Assembly (NCBI RefSeq): GCF_001552655.1
Contig: NZ_BCRP01000020.1
Location: 1 to 45,354, forward strand
Direction: 5' to 3'
DNA: 45,354 nt
DNA from: Alicyclobacillus kakegawensis NBRC 103104
GTDB taxonomy: Bacteria > Bacillota > Bacilli > Alicyclobacillales > Alicyclobacillaceae
Every line of letters starts with the position of its first letter. Positions within the stretch are counted from its first letter, which is position 1. Made by a program: the position numbers and the translations under genes. Positions 1 to 8,213 of this stretch are shown here, piece after piece. Under the pieces are notes generated by a model. The model saw only the letters and a program-made list of their open reading frames with translations. It was not told the origin of the DNA and made no database searches.

Positions 1-332
1 GTTTCTTCCACTTCGAACCAATCTCCAGTTATATGAATTTCCCGTCTAGCCAACTGCCGTTATTCCATTTGTGACGGTCTGAGCTTCTGTCACTAACCTG
101 AACCTGCCCGGAAGTACCATAAAGGTACTAGTCACCAGGAAGTAGAACTCAAACATCGGCGTAAATGGCTTAATCTGTCTCGTGTCTGCTGCTATCTACT
201 GCTGTCGCCTGGAACATGAGCTCCATAAACTTGTTTGATAGCAAGTGCATTCTTGAGGACTTTAAGATATGGCCTAGAACCTTGTACCGACAGGCCTAAT
301 ACCTCAAGGAGCTTCGCATTAGGGAAGTCATT
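1..332. other. gene-poor left edge, possible transposase remnant
   Basis: No intact gene is visible in this stretch. On the minus strand, one frame covering roughly positions 20 to 165 reads as an interrupted peptide containing IKPFTPMFEF and, further on, TVTNGITAVG followed by a stop. This is loosely reminiscent of the N-terminus of large DDE transposases of the IS701/IS4 kind, in which a TVTN-like motif occurs. Another minus frame between about 200 and 330 is open for some 40 codons without a recognisable match. The AT content is higher than in the rest of the window. The resemblance is weak and the transposase reading is only a suggestion. Confidence 0.25.
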
Positions 333-635
333 TTGGGAAAGAAAATTGATTTCTCGTCGCCGCTTGGTATCGCAATTACGGTTGCAGGCCTGATCCTGGT
401 GCTCTCACCTCAAGCCAGAAGCGCTTTGCGCCGGTTCATGGTAAAGGGAACTGCTACCACACTGGATACGATGCAACACGTTGGTGGCATTACGGCTGGC
501 GTCCTGGGTAAAGACTCCCACGGGGGTGGAAGCCAAGACTTGTCGAACACGAAACTGGAAGTTAAAACGGCCATTGAGCCGGTCGCAGATCCCGAAAACA
601 CTCCCAAACAGACGCCAGAGATTAACGGAAATTAA
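333..635 (+). CDS. small single-span membrane protein, function unknown
   Basis: This predicts a 100-residue protein starting at TTG, with a purine-rich AGGGAAG about five bases upstream. Residues 10 to 25 form one hydrophobic segment (IAITVAGLILVLSP) followed by a basic stretch (RSALRRFMVKG), so the N-terminus probably sits in the membrane with the remainder in the cytoplasm. The C-terminal half is polar and rich in Thr, Pro and Asn, consistent with disorder. The arrangement resembles small YtxH-like or cell-envelope proteins of Bacillota, but no family was recognised. It stands alone, with a diverged region before it and about 150 bases of non-coding DNA after it. Codon use is ordinary. Coding status is likely but not certain. 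Confidence 0.55.
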   Translation: MGKKIDFSSPLGIAITVAGLILVLSPQARSALRRFMVKGTATTLDTMQHVGGITAGVLGKDSHGGGSQDLSNTKLEVKTAIEPVADPENTPKQTPEINGN

Positions 636-784
636 TTTTAAGAATGGGGCTGTTCCAAGACCCATCGTCAGATGGAAGAGGGGACAGTCCTCTTTGTGTT
701 CAGCCCTTGGTCTCGTAGATATGAAACGACATGTGCGCCTGCCCTGGCAGTATTATGAATCACCTTGGAAGGCGTCTCAAGAAT

Positions 785-1108
785 TCATACGCGGTATTGT
801 CTCTCATACAGAAACCATGAGAAGATGCGTAAAATAATCGAAATTAACATAATTATCAATAAAATGTACAAAGACTCAAACAGAAGCCAGATCATTATGA
901 TCAGATCCACTATGCAGAGCACATTGAATCCGAGGCTGTTGACCGGCATCCTGCCCATCAAAAAAACTTCTTTTCCTCGTACAGCCGCTGCATAACAGTC
1001 ATTATGCAAGGGTTTCGGAGTAAATAGTAGACTGTAGATGGATACGATGAGATCATTCTTATCTTCAATTGGTCGTCCACACATGACGCAATGGTTCACT
1101 TTGGACAT
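785..1108 (-). CDS. zinc-ribbon-like small membrane protein
   Basis: The predicted 107-residue protein begins MSKVNHCVMCGRPIED. The start at 1108 is chosen because GGAGG lies seven bases upstream; an ATG three bases earlier is also possible. Near the N-terminus a CxxC pair (HCVMC) is followed about 30 residues on by HNDC, a Cys/His set that could bind zinc, as seen in small Bacillota proteins with a CxxCGxxI motif. The C-terminal half contains strong hydrophobic stretches (VLCIVDLIIMIWLLF and LYILLIIMLISIIL), so two membrane spans are likely. The gene has no close operon partner. It is AT-richer than most of the window. Function is unknown. Confidence 0.6.
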   Translation of the reverse strand: MSKVNHCVMCGRPIEDKNDLIVSIYSLLFTPKPLHNDCYAAAVRGKEVFLMGRMPVNSLGFNVLCIVDLIIMIWLLFESLYILLIIMLISIILRIFSWFLYERQYRV

Positions 1109-1269
1109 CATATATCCTCCTGACGGATGAAACACCTTTGTTGTGTCGGAATCTCCTCCGAGTTACGATGATATTGCTTCCGGCTCCGTTTCAAAATCCT
1201 TGTATCCGTTATGTCAATTCGATAGATATGGCCCGTAATACCCTTGTTTCTTCTGCTCTGACATATCAG

Positions 1270-2705
1270 CTACTCTGACACATCAGCCTGTTTCACTCTC
1301 CACAGATTTCGCCACTTCAAGCGGCCCGACGTGCGCAAGGCGAACCGACTATACACGTGTGCGCCGATGCGAACCAACAGCCAGGCGCAGGCGATGTTGA
1401 GCAGAATCGCCGCACAGACTTCCCAAACCGGTACGTCTGAAAGCGCGAGGCGCGCGGGCATGGAGAATGGGGTGACCATTGGAATGAACGAGAGCACCTT
1501 GGAGAACAGTGAATCAGGGTGCGGCAGCACCGCAAACAGCTCCAAGTAAAAGACAATCAGTGTCGCGAGCGCCACGGGTGAAACGGCCATTTGCTGCTCC
1601 TCTGCGCGAGTGACCAAAGATCCAGCGACGCCATAGCCAATGGCCCAGAGAAAATATCCAATCACGAAGAACACCGAGAACCAGGCGAGTGTCGAGATGG
1701 GCACACTGTGTAACCATCGTCCGCCCATGTTGCCGGAAATCAACCGTATACAGCCGACAACCGTCATCCAGATGGCGTACTGCAGCAAACCGACCAGCGC
1801 AATTCCAATCACCTTTCCGAACAAGATCTGCCATGGCTTCGAGGTGATGAGCATCATTTCAATAATACGGTTCGACTTTTCTTCCACCACTCCTTGCGCG
1901 ACCCAGTTGCCGTACATCATTACGGTAACAAACAGCAGGATCAGCATAAAGTAGACAACAATCTCTGATTGAACAATCTGTGCCGTCGACTTTGCACCGT
2001 TCTTCCACTGATGCGTGTCGATTGTAATCGGTGCCCCGAGCGTCGCTTGACTGGCTTGCGGCAACGTGGAAATCCGCGCTTGGGTCACTGACTGTTGCAA
2101 CAGCGTCTGCAGACTCTGTAACATGCTCGGATCGATGGGTCCGTTTTCTTCAATGACGAACGAAGCGTCAGTCGTCTTGTCCCCGTTGACGGCAACCACC
2201 AGACTGACGTGATGGTCTCTCATGAATGTCTGCATGTGTGTCTGATTGAACCTGCTGACTCCGGCGGCTTTTGTGCTGGATAACCTGAAGTCAAACCGGT
2301 CGGGGGCTGCCTCCACCGTCTTTTGCAGCGTGGGTGCTACAATCTGCTGTGGATCCGCAATCAGCACCTCGGTCTTTGTGTTACGCTGCAACCAGTTCAT
2401 CAATGACGGCAGGAAGGTGAAAGCAACAAGCATAACTAGCCCTATTACTGTCTCCAAGAACACCTCCTTGCACAGAGAGACGTTAACCGGGTCCAGTCCA
2501 CTGAACGGGTCGTCAAGAATGAGGAGCTGTGGACTGTGTATGATCGCTGCGATGAATTGCACCTTCTGTTTATTACCTTTGGATAATTACGACATCTGTT
2601 TGTCCCAGTAGTGGGCAACTCCAAACCTATCCAGCCATATGGTGCTTGCTGCAATGGCTTCCGGCAGGTACCCCACGTGGCCCAAGACCCGTCCGTCTGA
2701 CTCCA
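1270..2705 (-). pseudogene. decayed ABC exporter: ATPase remnant fused to permease
   Basis: Reading leftwards from about 2705, one frame shows pieces of a NatA/YhaQ-like ABC ATPase: a GHVGYLPE stretch, then AIAASTIWLDRFGVAHYWDK, an in-frame TAA, LSKGNKQKVQF (signature motif) and LLILDDPFSGLDPVN (Walker B). The Walker A region is missing, about 25 residues seem deleted after GYLPE, and the TAA stands where the family has Glu before LSKGN. Shortly after Walker B the frame runs directly into an ABC-2 permease of the NatB/YhaP type (TVIGLVMLVAFTFLPSLMNW), without the rest of the ATPase or the permease start. The permease part is otherwise long, with a large extracytoplasmic domain and about five C-terminal membrane spans, to a stop at 1270. 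A GTG near 2562 could initiate a 430-residue hybrid, but that product would lack ATP-binding ability. A functional exporter is unlikely. Confidence 0.8.
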
Positions 2706-3380
2706 CTACCCCATCGCACGCTCATAAAATTCCAGTTTCTCCTCATCCACTGCGCTTAGCCTGTATGCTTCGCTGAACACCGAGAAACACGTTTCCGGCA
2801 GGCGATTGTAGCGCAAGGAACGGCGGACTGTGGCCAAGTCCCAGTATCGGTCGCCCACGCCCAATTGTCCTAGGTCGATAAATCCCCTGATGGCCCCGTC
2901 CGAGATGAGTACGTTGGGCAGCGAATAATCGCCGTGACAGACCACGAGATCCCGCTCTCCCCTGCCCTTGTCCTCCTGCAGTCGAAAAGGGCACGTGTCC
3001 ACAGCCAACGCGTGAATGGTGCGCAGACCCAAGGCAAGGAGCTTCACCAGTTCATTGGGGGCTTGCAGACAGGCCGGATCCGAAGCCGGCAGGCCTGGAA
3101 CCTCGGACATGAGCAAAAACTGATAGGACCCATGGACGTAAAAGCCCAGGACATTCGGTACCGGAAGTTTTCCCTGCAGCCAAGCGAGCCGTCGTCGCTC
3201 CGGCTCCAGACTCCCGGTGGCGGCATTCTGCACCTTCAAATAGAGGGCCTTTCCAGTTGGGGGCACGAGCCGGTACACCTGGCTGGATGAATGGCCCGTC
3301 TGATTTTCGCATATCTGCCACCCCCGAACCTTCTGTGTCAAGTCGTCCGGGAGGATATGTGCAAGGTTGGGCAACTCCAC
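2706..3380 (-). CDS. APH(3')-like aminoglycoside phosphotransferase, apparently internally shortened
   Basis: The predicted 224-residue protein resembles aminoglycoside O-phosphotransferases of the APH(3') family, which use ATP to phosphorylate aminoglycosides. Visible motifs are the nucleotide-binding lysine region (ALYLKVQ), the catalytic loop (VVCHGDYSLPN) and the metal-binding segment (GFIDLGQLGVGDRYWDLA). Family members are about 260 residues; here CPFRLQEDKGRGERDLVVCHGD lacks roughly 40 residues normally found between the CPF motif and the catalytic loop, so an in-frame deletion is likely. The start at GTG 3380 is preferred because GGAGGAG lies six bases upstream, although a GTG at 3407 is also in frame. 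Its 3' end abuts the wrecked ABC exporter. The protein may be inactive. Confidence 0.7.
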   Translation of the reverse strand: MELPNLAHILPDDLTQKVRGWQICENQTGHSSSQVYRLVPPTGKALYLKVQNAATGSLEPERRRLAWLQGKLPVPNVLGFYVHGSYQFLLMSEVPGLPASDPACLQAPNELVKLLALGLRTIHALAVDTCPFRLQEDKGRGERDLVVCHGDYSLPNVLISDGAIRGFIDLGQLGVGDRYWDLATVRRSLRYNRLPETCFSVFSEAYRLSAVDEEKLEFYERAMG

Positions 3381-3404
3381 TTCACACTCCTCCCACTCTG
3401 GATA

Positions 3405-3454
3405 CACTTTAGTATAAAATGAAAGCGAATTATCGAGCTAGGGGGGCGAATCGT
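3405..3454. promoter_or_regulatory. divergent promoter region, phosphotransferase / reductase
   Basis: The short gap between the divergent phosphotransferase and reductase genes carries TATACT on the minus strand (3416-3411) and an overlapping TATAAAAT on the plus strand (3413-3420). Both are plausible -10 elements, but no convincing -35 is visible on either side. AGGGGGGCG at 3440-3448 serves as the ribosome-binding site of the reductase. Confidence 0.35.
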
Positions 3455-4438
3455 GTGCGTTATCGTGAACTGGGGAACACCGGACTCCAAATCAGCGAAG
3501 TCAGCTTCGGTACCTGGGCCATTGGTGGGGCTTGGGGTTCCGTGGCGGAGAGCGACGCCCTCAATGGTCTGGCTCGCGCCATCGATGCGGGTGTCAACTT
3601 CTTTGATACGGCGGACGTGTACGGGGACGGCCGTGCCGAGCGCCTCTTGGCCAAAGCCACCAAGGGCCGTGAGCACGAAATCTATATCGCCACCAAGTTC
3701 TGTCGCGCCGGTGATATTCACGATCCGGCCACCTACTCGGAGGCCTCTGTGCGCGCCTTTTGCGAAGCCAGCCTGCGTCGGTTGGAGCGGGACACGATAG
3801 ACCTCTACCAGGTGCACTGCCCGCCTCACGACATCATTCGCCAGGGCGCGGTCTTTGAAGTATTGGACAAGCTGCAGCAGGAGGGAAAGATCCGCTATTA
3901 TGGAGTGAGCGTCGAGACCGTGGCCGAGGGTCAGACGGCTCTGCAGTACCCAGGCGTTCGCGCGCTGCAGGTGATTTTCAACATATTCCGGCAAAAACCG
4001 GCCGAGGAGCTGTTCCCGCAGGCGGCAGCGCAAGGTGTCGGGATTCTTGTGCGTCTTCCACTGGCCAGCGGGCTTTTGACCGGGAAGTTCAAAAAGACTG
4101 ATACCTTTCCTGAAGATGATCACCGCAATTTCAACCGTGACGGCCAGGCCTTCAATGTCGGGGAGACGTTTGCCGGACTTCCGTTCGAAAAGGGCGTGGA
4201 ATTGGCGGACCAGTTGCGTTGGATTGCCGCAGGCCGCGGCACCATGGCGCGCGCCGCGATGCGCTGGATTTTGGACCATGGCGAGGTGAGCTGCGTGATT
4301 CCAGGGTTCAAAAATGTGGCGCAGGTGGAAGACAACCTGGCCACCCTCGATGTACCTGCATTCAATCCGGAAGAGCAGCAACGCCTGCGCCAGTTTTATG
4401 AGCGTGACGTGGCACCTTTCATTCGCGGGGCCTACTGA
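3455..4438 (+). CDS. aldo/keto reductase
   Basis: The predicted 327-residue protein is an NADPH-dependent aldo/keto reductase of the soluble TIM-barrel family, which reduces aldehydes or ketones; the substrate cannot be read from sequence. The canonical start MRYRELGNTGLQISEVSFG, with its GTG at 3455 placed eight bases after AGGGGGG, is preferred over an upstream ATG at 3419. The catalytic tetrad is visible: Asp and Tyr in FFDTADVYGDG, Lys in YIATKFCRAG, and His in LYQVHCPPHD. The cofactor-binding C-terminal segment is represented by CVIPGFKNVAQVEDN. Length is normal for the family. It is divergent from the phosphotransferase gene and followed by a non-coding gap. Confidence 0.9.
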   Translation: MRYRELGNTGLQISEVSFGTWAIGGAWGSVAESDALNGLARAIDAGVNFFDTADVYGDGRAERLLAKATKGREHEIYIATKFCRAGDIHDPATYSEASVRAFCEASLRRLERDTIDLYQVHCPPHDIIRQGAVFEVLDKLQQEGKIRYYGVSVETVAEGQTALQYPGVRALQVIFNIFRQKPAEELFPQAAAQGVGILVRLPLASGLLTGKFKKTDTFPEDDHRNFNRDGQAFNVGETFAGLPFEKGVELADQLRWIAAGRGTMARAAMRWILDHGEVSCVIPGFKNVAQVEDNLATLDVPAFNPEEQQRLRQFYERDVAPFIRGAY

Positions 4439-4492
4439 ACCGGCGGGCAGCCTGGGCGCGGGCATGACCGGTTGACCTTGGGGCCCTGGGTA

Positions 4493-4553
4493 TGGCCTCG
4501 GGTACCACAACCCCGGAACCATTCCACACATGGTGGGGGCGGCCCCGAGGCCA
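4493..4553. repeat. 10-bp perfect inverted repeat in intergenic gap
   Basis: TGGCCTCGGG at 4493-4502 is mirrored exactly by CCCGAGGCCA at 4544-4553, enclosing a 41-base loop. It lies between the convergent reductase and cell-wall protein genes, where a bidirectional terminator would be expected, but no T-run follows on either strand. The remainder of the 4439-4665 gap shows nothing else recognisable. Confidence 0.4.
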
Positions 4554-4665
4554 AAAGCATTTCTTATTGAGCCCGTATCAGCGCTATCATATTTGCGCAT
4601 GGTGGCACGGCAGAGAGGGTGCTCCCCATCGGACCGACTGCCGGTTTTCCCGAAACAGAGCAAGT

Positions 4666-5883
4666 TCAACCGACGAACGAAAGGATGCTGTTAAAGTAGC
4701 GTCGGACACCGTACGCCCAGTTGGGATCGGTGGCGTAGATTCCCCAAGGGTTATGAGGATCGTTCAGCCAGAGGATTGCATCCTCTCCCTTCGGAGGCGG
4801 AGTGGACAATTTGTGGCGAATCGTGTCGGCGGCGATGTTCGCTGCGTCCGCCAGTGTCGTGTTGTACACCTGCCAACTGTAGAACACGTTGAACGGGTTG
4901 TTGCGAATCAAATCAGCATCCGGGCCAGGCGGCACAAACGCTTGTTCCTGACCCGTTATCGCCACCAGCAAGGCCGGGTTTACGTCGTAGCGCCGCGCCG
5001 CCGCACAGATGGTTTCGATGTCCGCCCGGGAGAACGTGGACCCCTGTTGCTGCACGTAAGCATACAGTTTGTCCACGGACAGGTCGTGCCAACGCAGAAT
5101 CGGAACGGTCACATCCCCCGACGGCGTGGCAATGATACGCTCCTGTTGCGCCGCCTGGCGTTTCAATTCAGCAATCTGTTGTCGTGTCAGCTGAATACGC
5201 GATGTTAACTCCTGCCGTTGTTGCATCAACGAGGAGATACCGCGATTCGCGAGCTCCAGCGAGGACTGTTGCTGTCGTTCCAGGGCCAGCCGCGAGCGCT
5301 TTAAGGCCACCAGGTTTCTTCCCTTGGCAATCAGGCTTTGCAAGTTGTTCTCCTGTTCACGTTTGTCCGCCCGCAAATCGTGTTCCAGTTGTTCCACTTC
5401 CTGCATCAGCCGATGCTCTCTTTCCGTGACGGCGGAGAGGGTCTGAACCCGGCTGAGCAAATCAGCCCATCCGGACGCTTGGAACAAAACCTGCAGCAGC
5501 GGCACGTTCCCGTATTCATACGTCGCTTTCAGCATCGACTCGACATTGTGCTTGTCCCGGTCCAATTGCCGTTGCTGACGCACAATCCGTTCGTTGAGCG
5601 CGGCAATCCTGTGCTCGAGGCCCTGGATATCCGTCTGGTTCTGTGCAATTTCCTGCGAGAGTTGAGAGATTTGCTGACGCGTCTGCGCCACTTGCCCCTG
5701 CAGCTTTCCGACTTGCTTACGCTGTTCTTCCAATTGTCGCTCCGTTTGGCTGGCTCGTTGTTGCAGTTGAGCCATCTCGTGCTGTTTGTCGCTCAGGCTG
5801 CTGGCGTCGGCCATCGTGCTGCACCAACCACTCACGATACACACGGCGGCTGCAGACGCTGCCAGCTTTCCGGTCACTCGCAC
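4666..5883 (-). CDS. secreted coiled-coil cell-wall protein, PcsB/CwlO-like with lysozyme-like domain
   Basis: The predicted 405-residue protein has a signal peptide (basic MRVTGK, then hydrophobic AASAAAVCIVSGW, with likely cleavage around ADASS). A long Gln/Glu-rich coiled coil follows, about residues 30 to 245, interrupted by a segment LKATYEYGNVPLLQVLFQ that is typical of PcsB-type coiled coils controlling peptidoglycan hydrolases in B. subtilis CwlO and streptococcal PcsB. The C-terminal 130 residues (ARRYDVNPALLVAITGQEQAFVP, NNPFNVF, ADTIRHK, NWAYGVRRYFNSIL) look like a glucosaminidase or lysozyme-like fold, with the Glu of GQEQ a candidate catalytic acid. Hence a role in cell-wall cleavage outside the cell is likely. 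The start is GTG at 5883. The 5884-6090 upstream gap shows no recognised riboswitch. Confidence 0.7.
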   Translation of the reverse strand: MRVTGKLAASAAAVCIVSGWCSTMADASSLSDKQHEMAQLQQRASQTERQLEEQRKQVGKLQGQVAQTRQQISQLSQEIAQNQTDIQGLEHRIAALNERIVRQQRQLDRDKHNVESMLKATYEYGNVPLLQVLFQASGWADLLSRVQTLSAVTEREHRLMQEVEQLEHDLRADKREQENNLQSLIAKGRNLVALKRSRLALERQQQSSLELANRGISSLMQQRQELTSRIQLTRQQIAELKRQAAQQERIIATPSGDVTVPILRWHDLSVDKLYAYVQQQGSTFSRADIETICAAARRYDVNPALLVAITGQEQAFVPPGPDADLIRNNPFNVFYSWQVYNTTLADAANIAADTIRHKLSTPPPKGEDAILWLNDPHNPWGIYATDPNWAYGVRRYFNSILSFVG

Positions 5884-6090
5884 GGTGTGCTTTCACTCCC
5901 CTTCGCGGTTCCAAACTTGGCCTCACGTATATCTGTTCGTGGCCGTCGGCCGTTTCTGACCGTCCATGGGCAAGGGTACAGGCAGCATTCCACCGTAGGC
6001 TCACTCACTAAGAATGGTAAGCATGACAGAAGAGGGTGACCGGGACCTCCCTGTTGAGGTATTCCTTCTGGGCGGACGGGGCCAAGACCA

Positions 6091-6588
6091 TTACCGGCCC
6101 GCTTCCTTGCGCTCGCCCGGCTGTTCGGGGGAAGAATTGTGGATGGCTTCGTAATACGCCTGGTTGAGGCGCACCAGATAGGCACCAAACTGCGCGAGAT
6201 CCGGCTCTGACCAGTCGCTCAGCAACTGGCGGTAGCGGCGCAGGCGGGATGACTTGGCCGCAAGAAACCGCTGTTGTCCCTCTTCGGTCAGGGAGACGCG
6301 GCTGATGCGCCCGTCGCGTGGATCAGGGGTACGCGCGACCAGTCCCTTGTCCTCCAAAGCGCGCACCTGCCGGCTGGCCGTGGAAATGTCCAGTTGCAAG
6401 AATTCCGCCAGCTGGCCCACGGTCAATGTGCCTTCATTCACGAGAAAGCCCAGCATCAGGTAGGCTGACCGGTCCAGCCGGTCTGTGTTTTGTTTAGCCG
6501 TACGTTCTGACTCTGAGCGCCGGATGAGAATGGAGATCTGTTGTTGAATCAGGTCAATCGCATCCATTGGTGGAAAAGGTTCTTCCAC
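6091..6588 (-). CDS. MarR-family transcriptional regulator
   Basis: The 165-residue protein is a MarR-type winged-helix regulator, typically a dimeric repressor released by small ligands. Helices with LMLGFLVNEGTLTVGQLAEFLQLDISTASRQVRALEDKGLVAR form the DNA-binding region, and RDGRISRVSLTEEG is the wing. The start is GTG at 6588 with GGGGGAG five bases before it. It is divergent from the MFS exporter gene at 6830, whose promoter contains a palindrome over its -10 element, so it probably represses that exporter and perhaps itself. The ligand is unknown. Confidence 0.88.
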   Translation of the reverse strand: MEEPFPPMDAIDLIQQQISILIRRSESERTAKQNTDRLDRSAYLMLGFLVNEGTLTVGQLAEFLQLDISTASRQVRALEDKGLVARTPDPRDGRISRVSLTEEGQQRFLAAKSSRLRRYRQLLSDWSEPDLAQFGAYLVRLNQAYYEAIHNSSPEQPGERKEAGR

Positions 6589-6723
6589 AAGTTCTCCCCC
6601 TTGTCCGTTCCCGCCGCAGTATCCTTATCATACCTTCTCGTCTTTGGGTCTGTCACCTGTCCTGCTTTTTGGAACCCTGCCGGAGTCGCGGGGTTAGGCA
6701 GCCAGTTGACGGTTTAGGCTCTC

Positions 6724-6762
6724 TTGACGATTTTTATTTCGGTTGTATAATACATATATTAT
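6724..6762 (+). promoter_or_regulatory. sigma-A promoter and candidate MarR operator of the MFS gene
   Basis: A -35 element TTGACG (6724-6729) and a -10 element TATAAT (6746-6751) are separated by 16 bases, a good vegetative promoter directed at the exporter gene. A perfect inverted repeat ATAATA-CATA-TATTAT spans 6747-6762 and overlaps the -10. This is the size and position expected of a MarR-type operator blocking RNA polymerase. The divergent regulator gene at 6588 is the natural candidate to bind it. Confidence 0.7.
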
Positions 6763-6829
6763 CTTGGGTAAATTCAGGATGGCCCGCTGCGCTTTACCGT
6801 ATAAACAACGGATGTGGAGGGATTTGGGG

Positions 6830-8068
6830 ATGCAGAGTGATACCGCGGCGCAATCGGTTCCTAAGCACAGAGACCAGTCGTCGGGCCATCACGGAGCTGG
6901 TGATGAGAAGATTCAGTTACTGCGTCAGCCCATGGCCGTTTGGGCGGTCGCGTTTGCCTGCGTCATCGCCTTCATGGGATTGGGACTGGTCGATCCAATT
7001 CTCAAGGCGATTGCTTCGCAGCTACATGCGACCCCGAGTCAGACCGAACTCCTGTTCAGCAGTTACATGCTCGTGACGGGTGTGGCGATGTTGGTCACCA
7101 ACTTCGTGTCGCACCTCATTGGTCCCAAATGGACTCTTTTGACCGGATTGTTTTTGATTGTCGCTTTTGCGGCTTTGGCCGGTTCTTCCCAAACCATCTG
7201 GCAGATTGTCGGATTCCGGGCCGGATGGGGACTGGGCAACGCGCTGTTCATCGCGACGGCCCTGGCCGTGATTGTCAGCGTGGCGAGCAGCGGCACCGCC
7301 GGCGCCATCATCCTGTACGAGGCCGCACTGGGGCTTGGCATTTCGGTCGGCCCGCTGCTCGGCGGAGTGCTTGGCAACATCAGCTGGCGCGGACCGTTTT
7401 ACGGCGTGGCGTTTCTCATGGCTATCGGTTTTGTTCTCATTCTCGTCTTGCTGCGTGGCGTTCCGAAGCCGGCGCACGACAACTTGCTGCACTCGCTGGC
7501 GGCTCCCGCCATGGCGCTGCGACACAAAGGTCTTTTGACTATGGGCATCATGGCCCTGCTGTACAACTTCGGATTCTTTACGTTGCTGGGCTTTTCGCCG
7601 TTTGTCTTGACGCTGGACATCTACGGTCTCGGTTATGTGTTTTTCGGATGGGGGGTTCTGTTGGCCATCACCTCGGTATTTGTGGCCCCCAAGCTGCAGG
7701 CGCGGTTTGGTACGGCACCCGTTCTCATCATCGTTTTTTTGCTGCTTGGCCTGGATCTGTTGACCATAGGTTTGTTCACCACCTCCCAGACTGTGGTGAT
7801 TGTGGCCATCATCGTGGCAGGAGCGTTTTTAGGAGTGAACAACACGGTGGTCACCACCGCTGTCATGGAAGTGTCGCCGTTCGAGCGGCCGGTGGCCTCT
7901 GCGGCATACAGCTTCGTGCGCTTTGTCGGCGGGGCCGTGGCGCCGTGGCTGGCGGGCAAACTGGCGGAGTGGTACAATCCCCACGTTTCCTTCTATGTTG
8001 GCGCCGTGGCGCTCGGCCTAGCCATCCTCGTCGTCTTCTCAGGTCGACGCTTTCTCAAGCAAGTCTGA
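6830..8068 (+). CDS. MFS drug-efflux-type transporter
   Basis: The 412-residue protein has about twelve hydrophobic membrane segments, typical of the major facilitator superfamily, DHA1-type proton-driven efflux. The loop between spans 2 and 3 (SHLIGPKWTLLTG) and the motif-C-like stretch (YEAALGLGISVGPLLGGVL) in span 5 support an antiporter. The start at ATG 6830 follows GGAGGG by eight bases; an ATG at 6743 lies inside the promoter and is rejected. An N-terminal tail of about 35 polar residues (HRDQSSGHHGAGDE) precedes the first span. It is paired divergently with the MarR gene and is probably derepressed by a toxic compound. The substrate is unknown. Confidence 0.88.
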   Translation: MQSDTAAQSVPKHRDQSSGHHGAGDEKIQLLRQPMAVWAVAFACVIAFMGLGLVDPILKAIASQLHATPSQTELLFSSYMLVTGVAMLVTNFVSHLIGPKWTLLTGLFLIVAFAALAGSSQTIWQIVGFRAGWGLGNALFIATALAVIVSVASSGTAGAIILYEAALGLGISVGPLLGGVLGNISWRGPFYGVAFLMAIGFVLILVLLRGVPKPAHDNLLHSLAAPAMALRHKGLLTMGIMALLYNFGFFTLLGFSPFVLTLDIYGLGYVFFGWGVLLAITSVFVAPKLQARFGTAPVLIIVFLLLGLDLLTIGLFTTSQTVVIVAIIVAGAFLGVNNTVVTTAVMEVSPFERPVASAAYSFVRFVGGAVAPWLAGKLAEWYNPHVSFYVGAVALGLAILVVFSGRRFLKQV

Positions 8069-8091
8069 TTACCCGTCCTAATGGCACCAGG

Positions 8092-8134
8092 GGGCGGTGA
8101 GCGGCGGCCGGATCTCCCGCGGCGCCCGCCGCCC
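8092..8134. terminator. GC-rich hairpin between convergent genes
   Basis: GGGCGGTGAGCG (8092-8103) pairs with CGCCCGCCGCCC (8123-8134), giving a 12-base stem with one mismatch and one G-T wobble, followed by CTTTATC on the plus strand. It lies just after the MFS gene and before the convergent exporter permease. It may serve as a terminator in one or both directions. The T-run is weak. Confidence 0.45.
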
Positions 8135-8213
8135 TTTATCCTGCACACCCTGGATTTGCGGCAGCTCCTCTGCAATGCGTACGGATCGGACCATGATGCA
8201 TGGCCCGGGGCGA

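Noticed and set aside
3338-4669. 443-codon minus-strand open frame
   Set aside because: It lies antisense to the well-supported aldo/keto reductase and has no recognisable domain or ribosome site; it is a by-product of high GC content.
5884-6090. cyclic-di-AMP riboswitch before the cell-wall protein gene
   Set aside because: The gene type made it worth checking, but the conserved motifs of the ydaO class are not visible.
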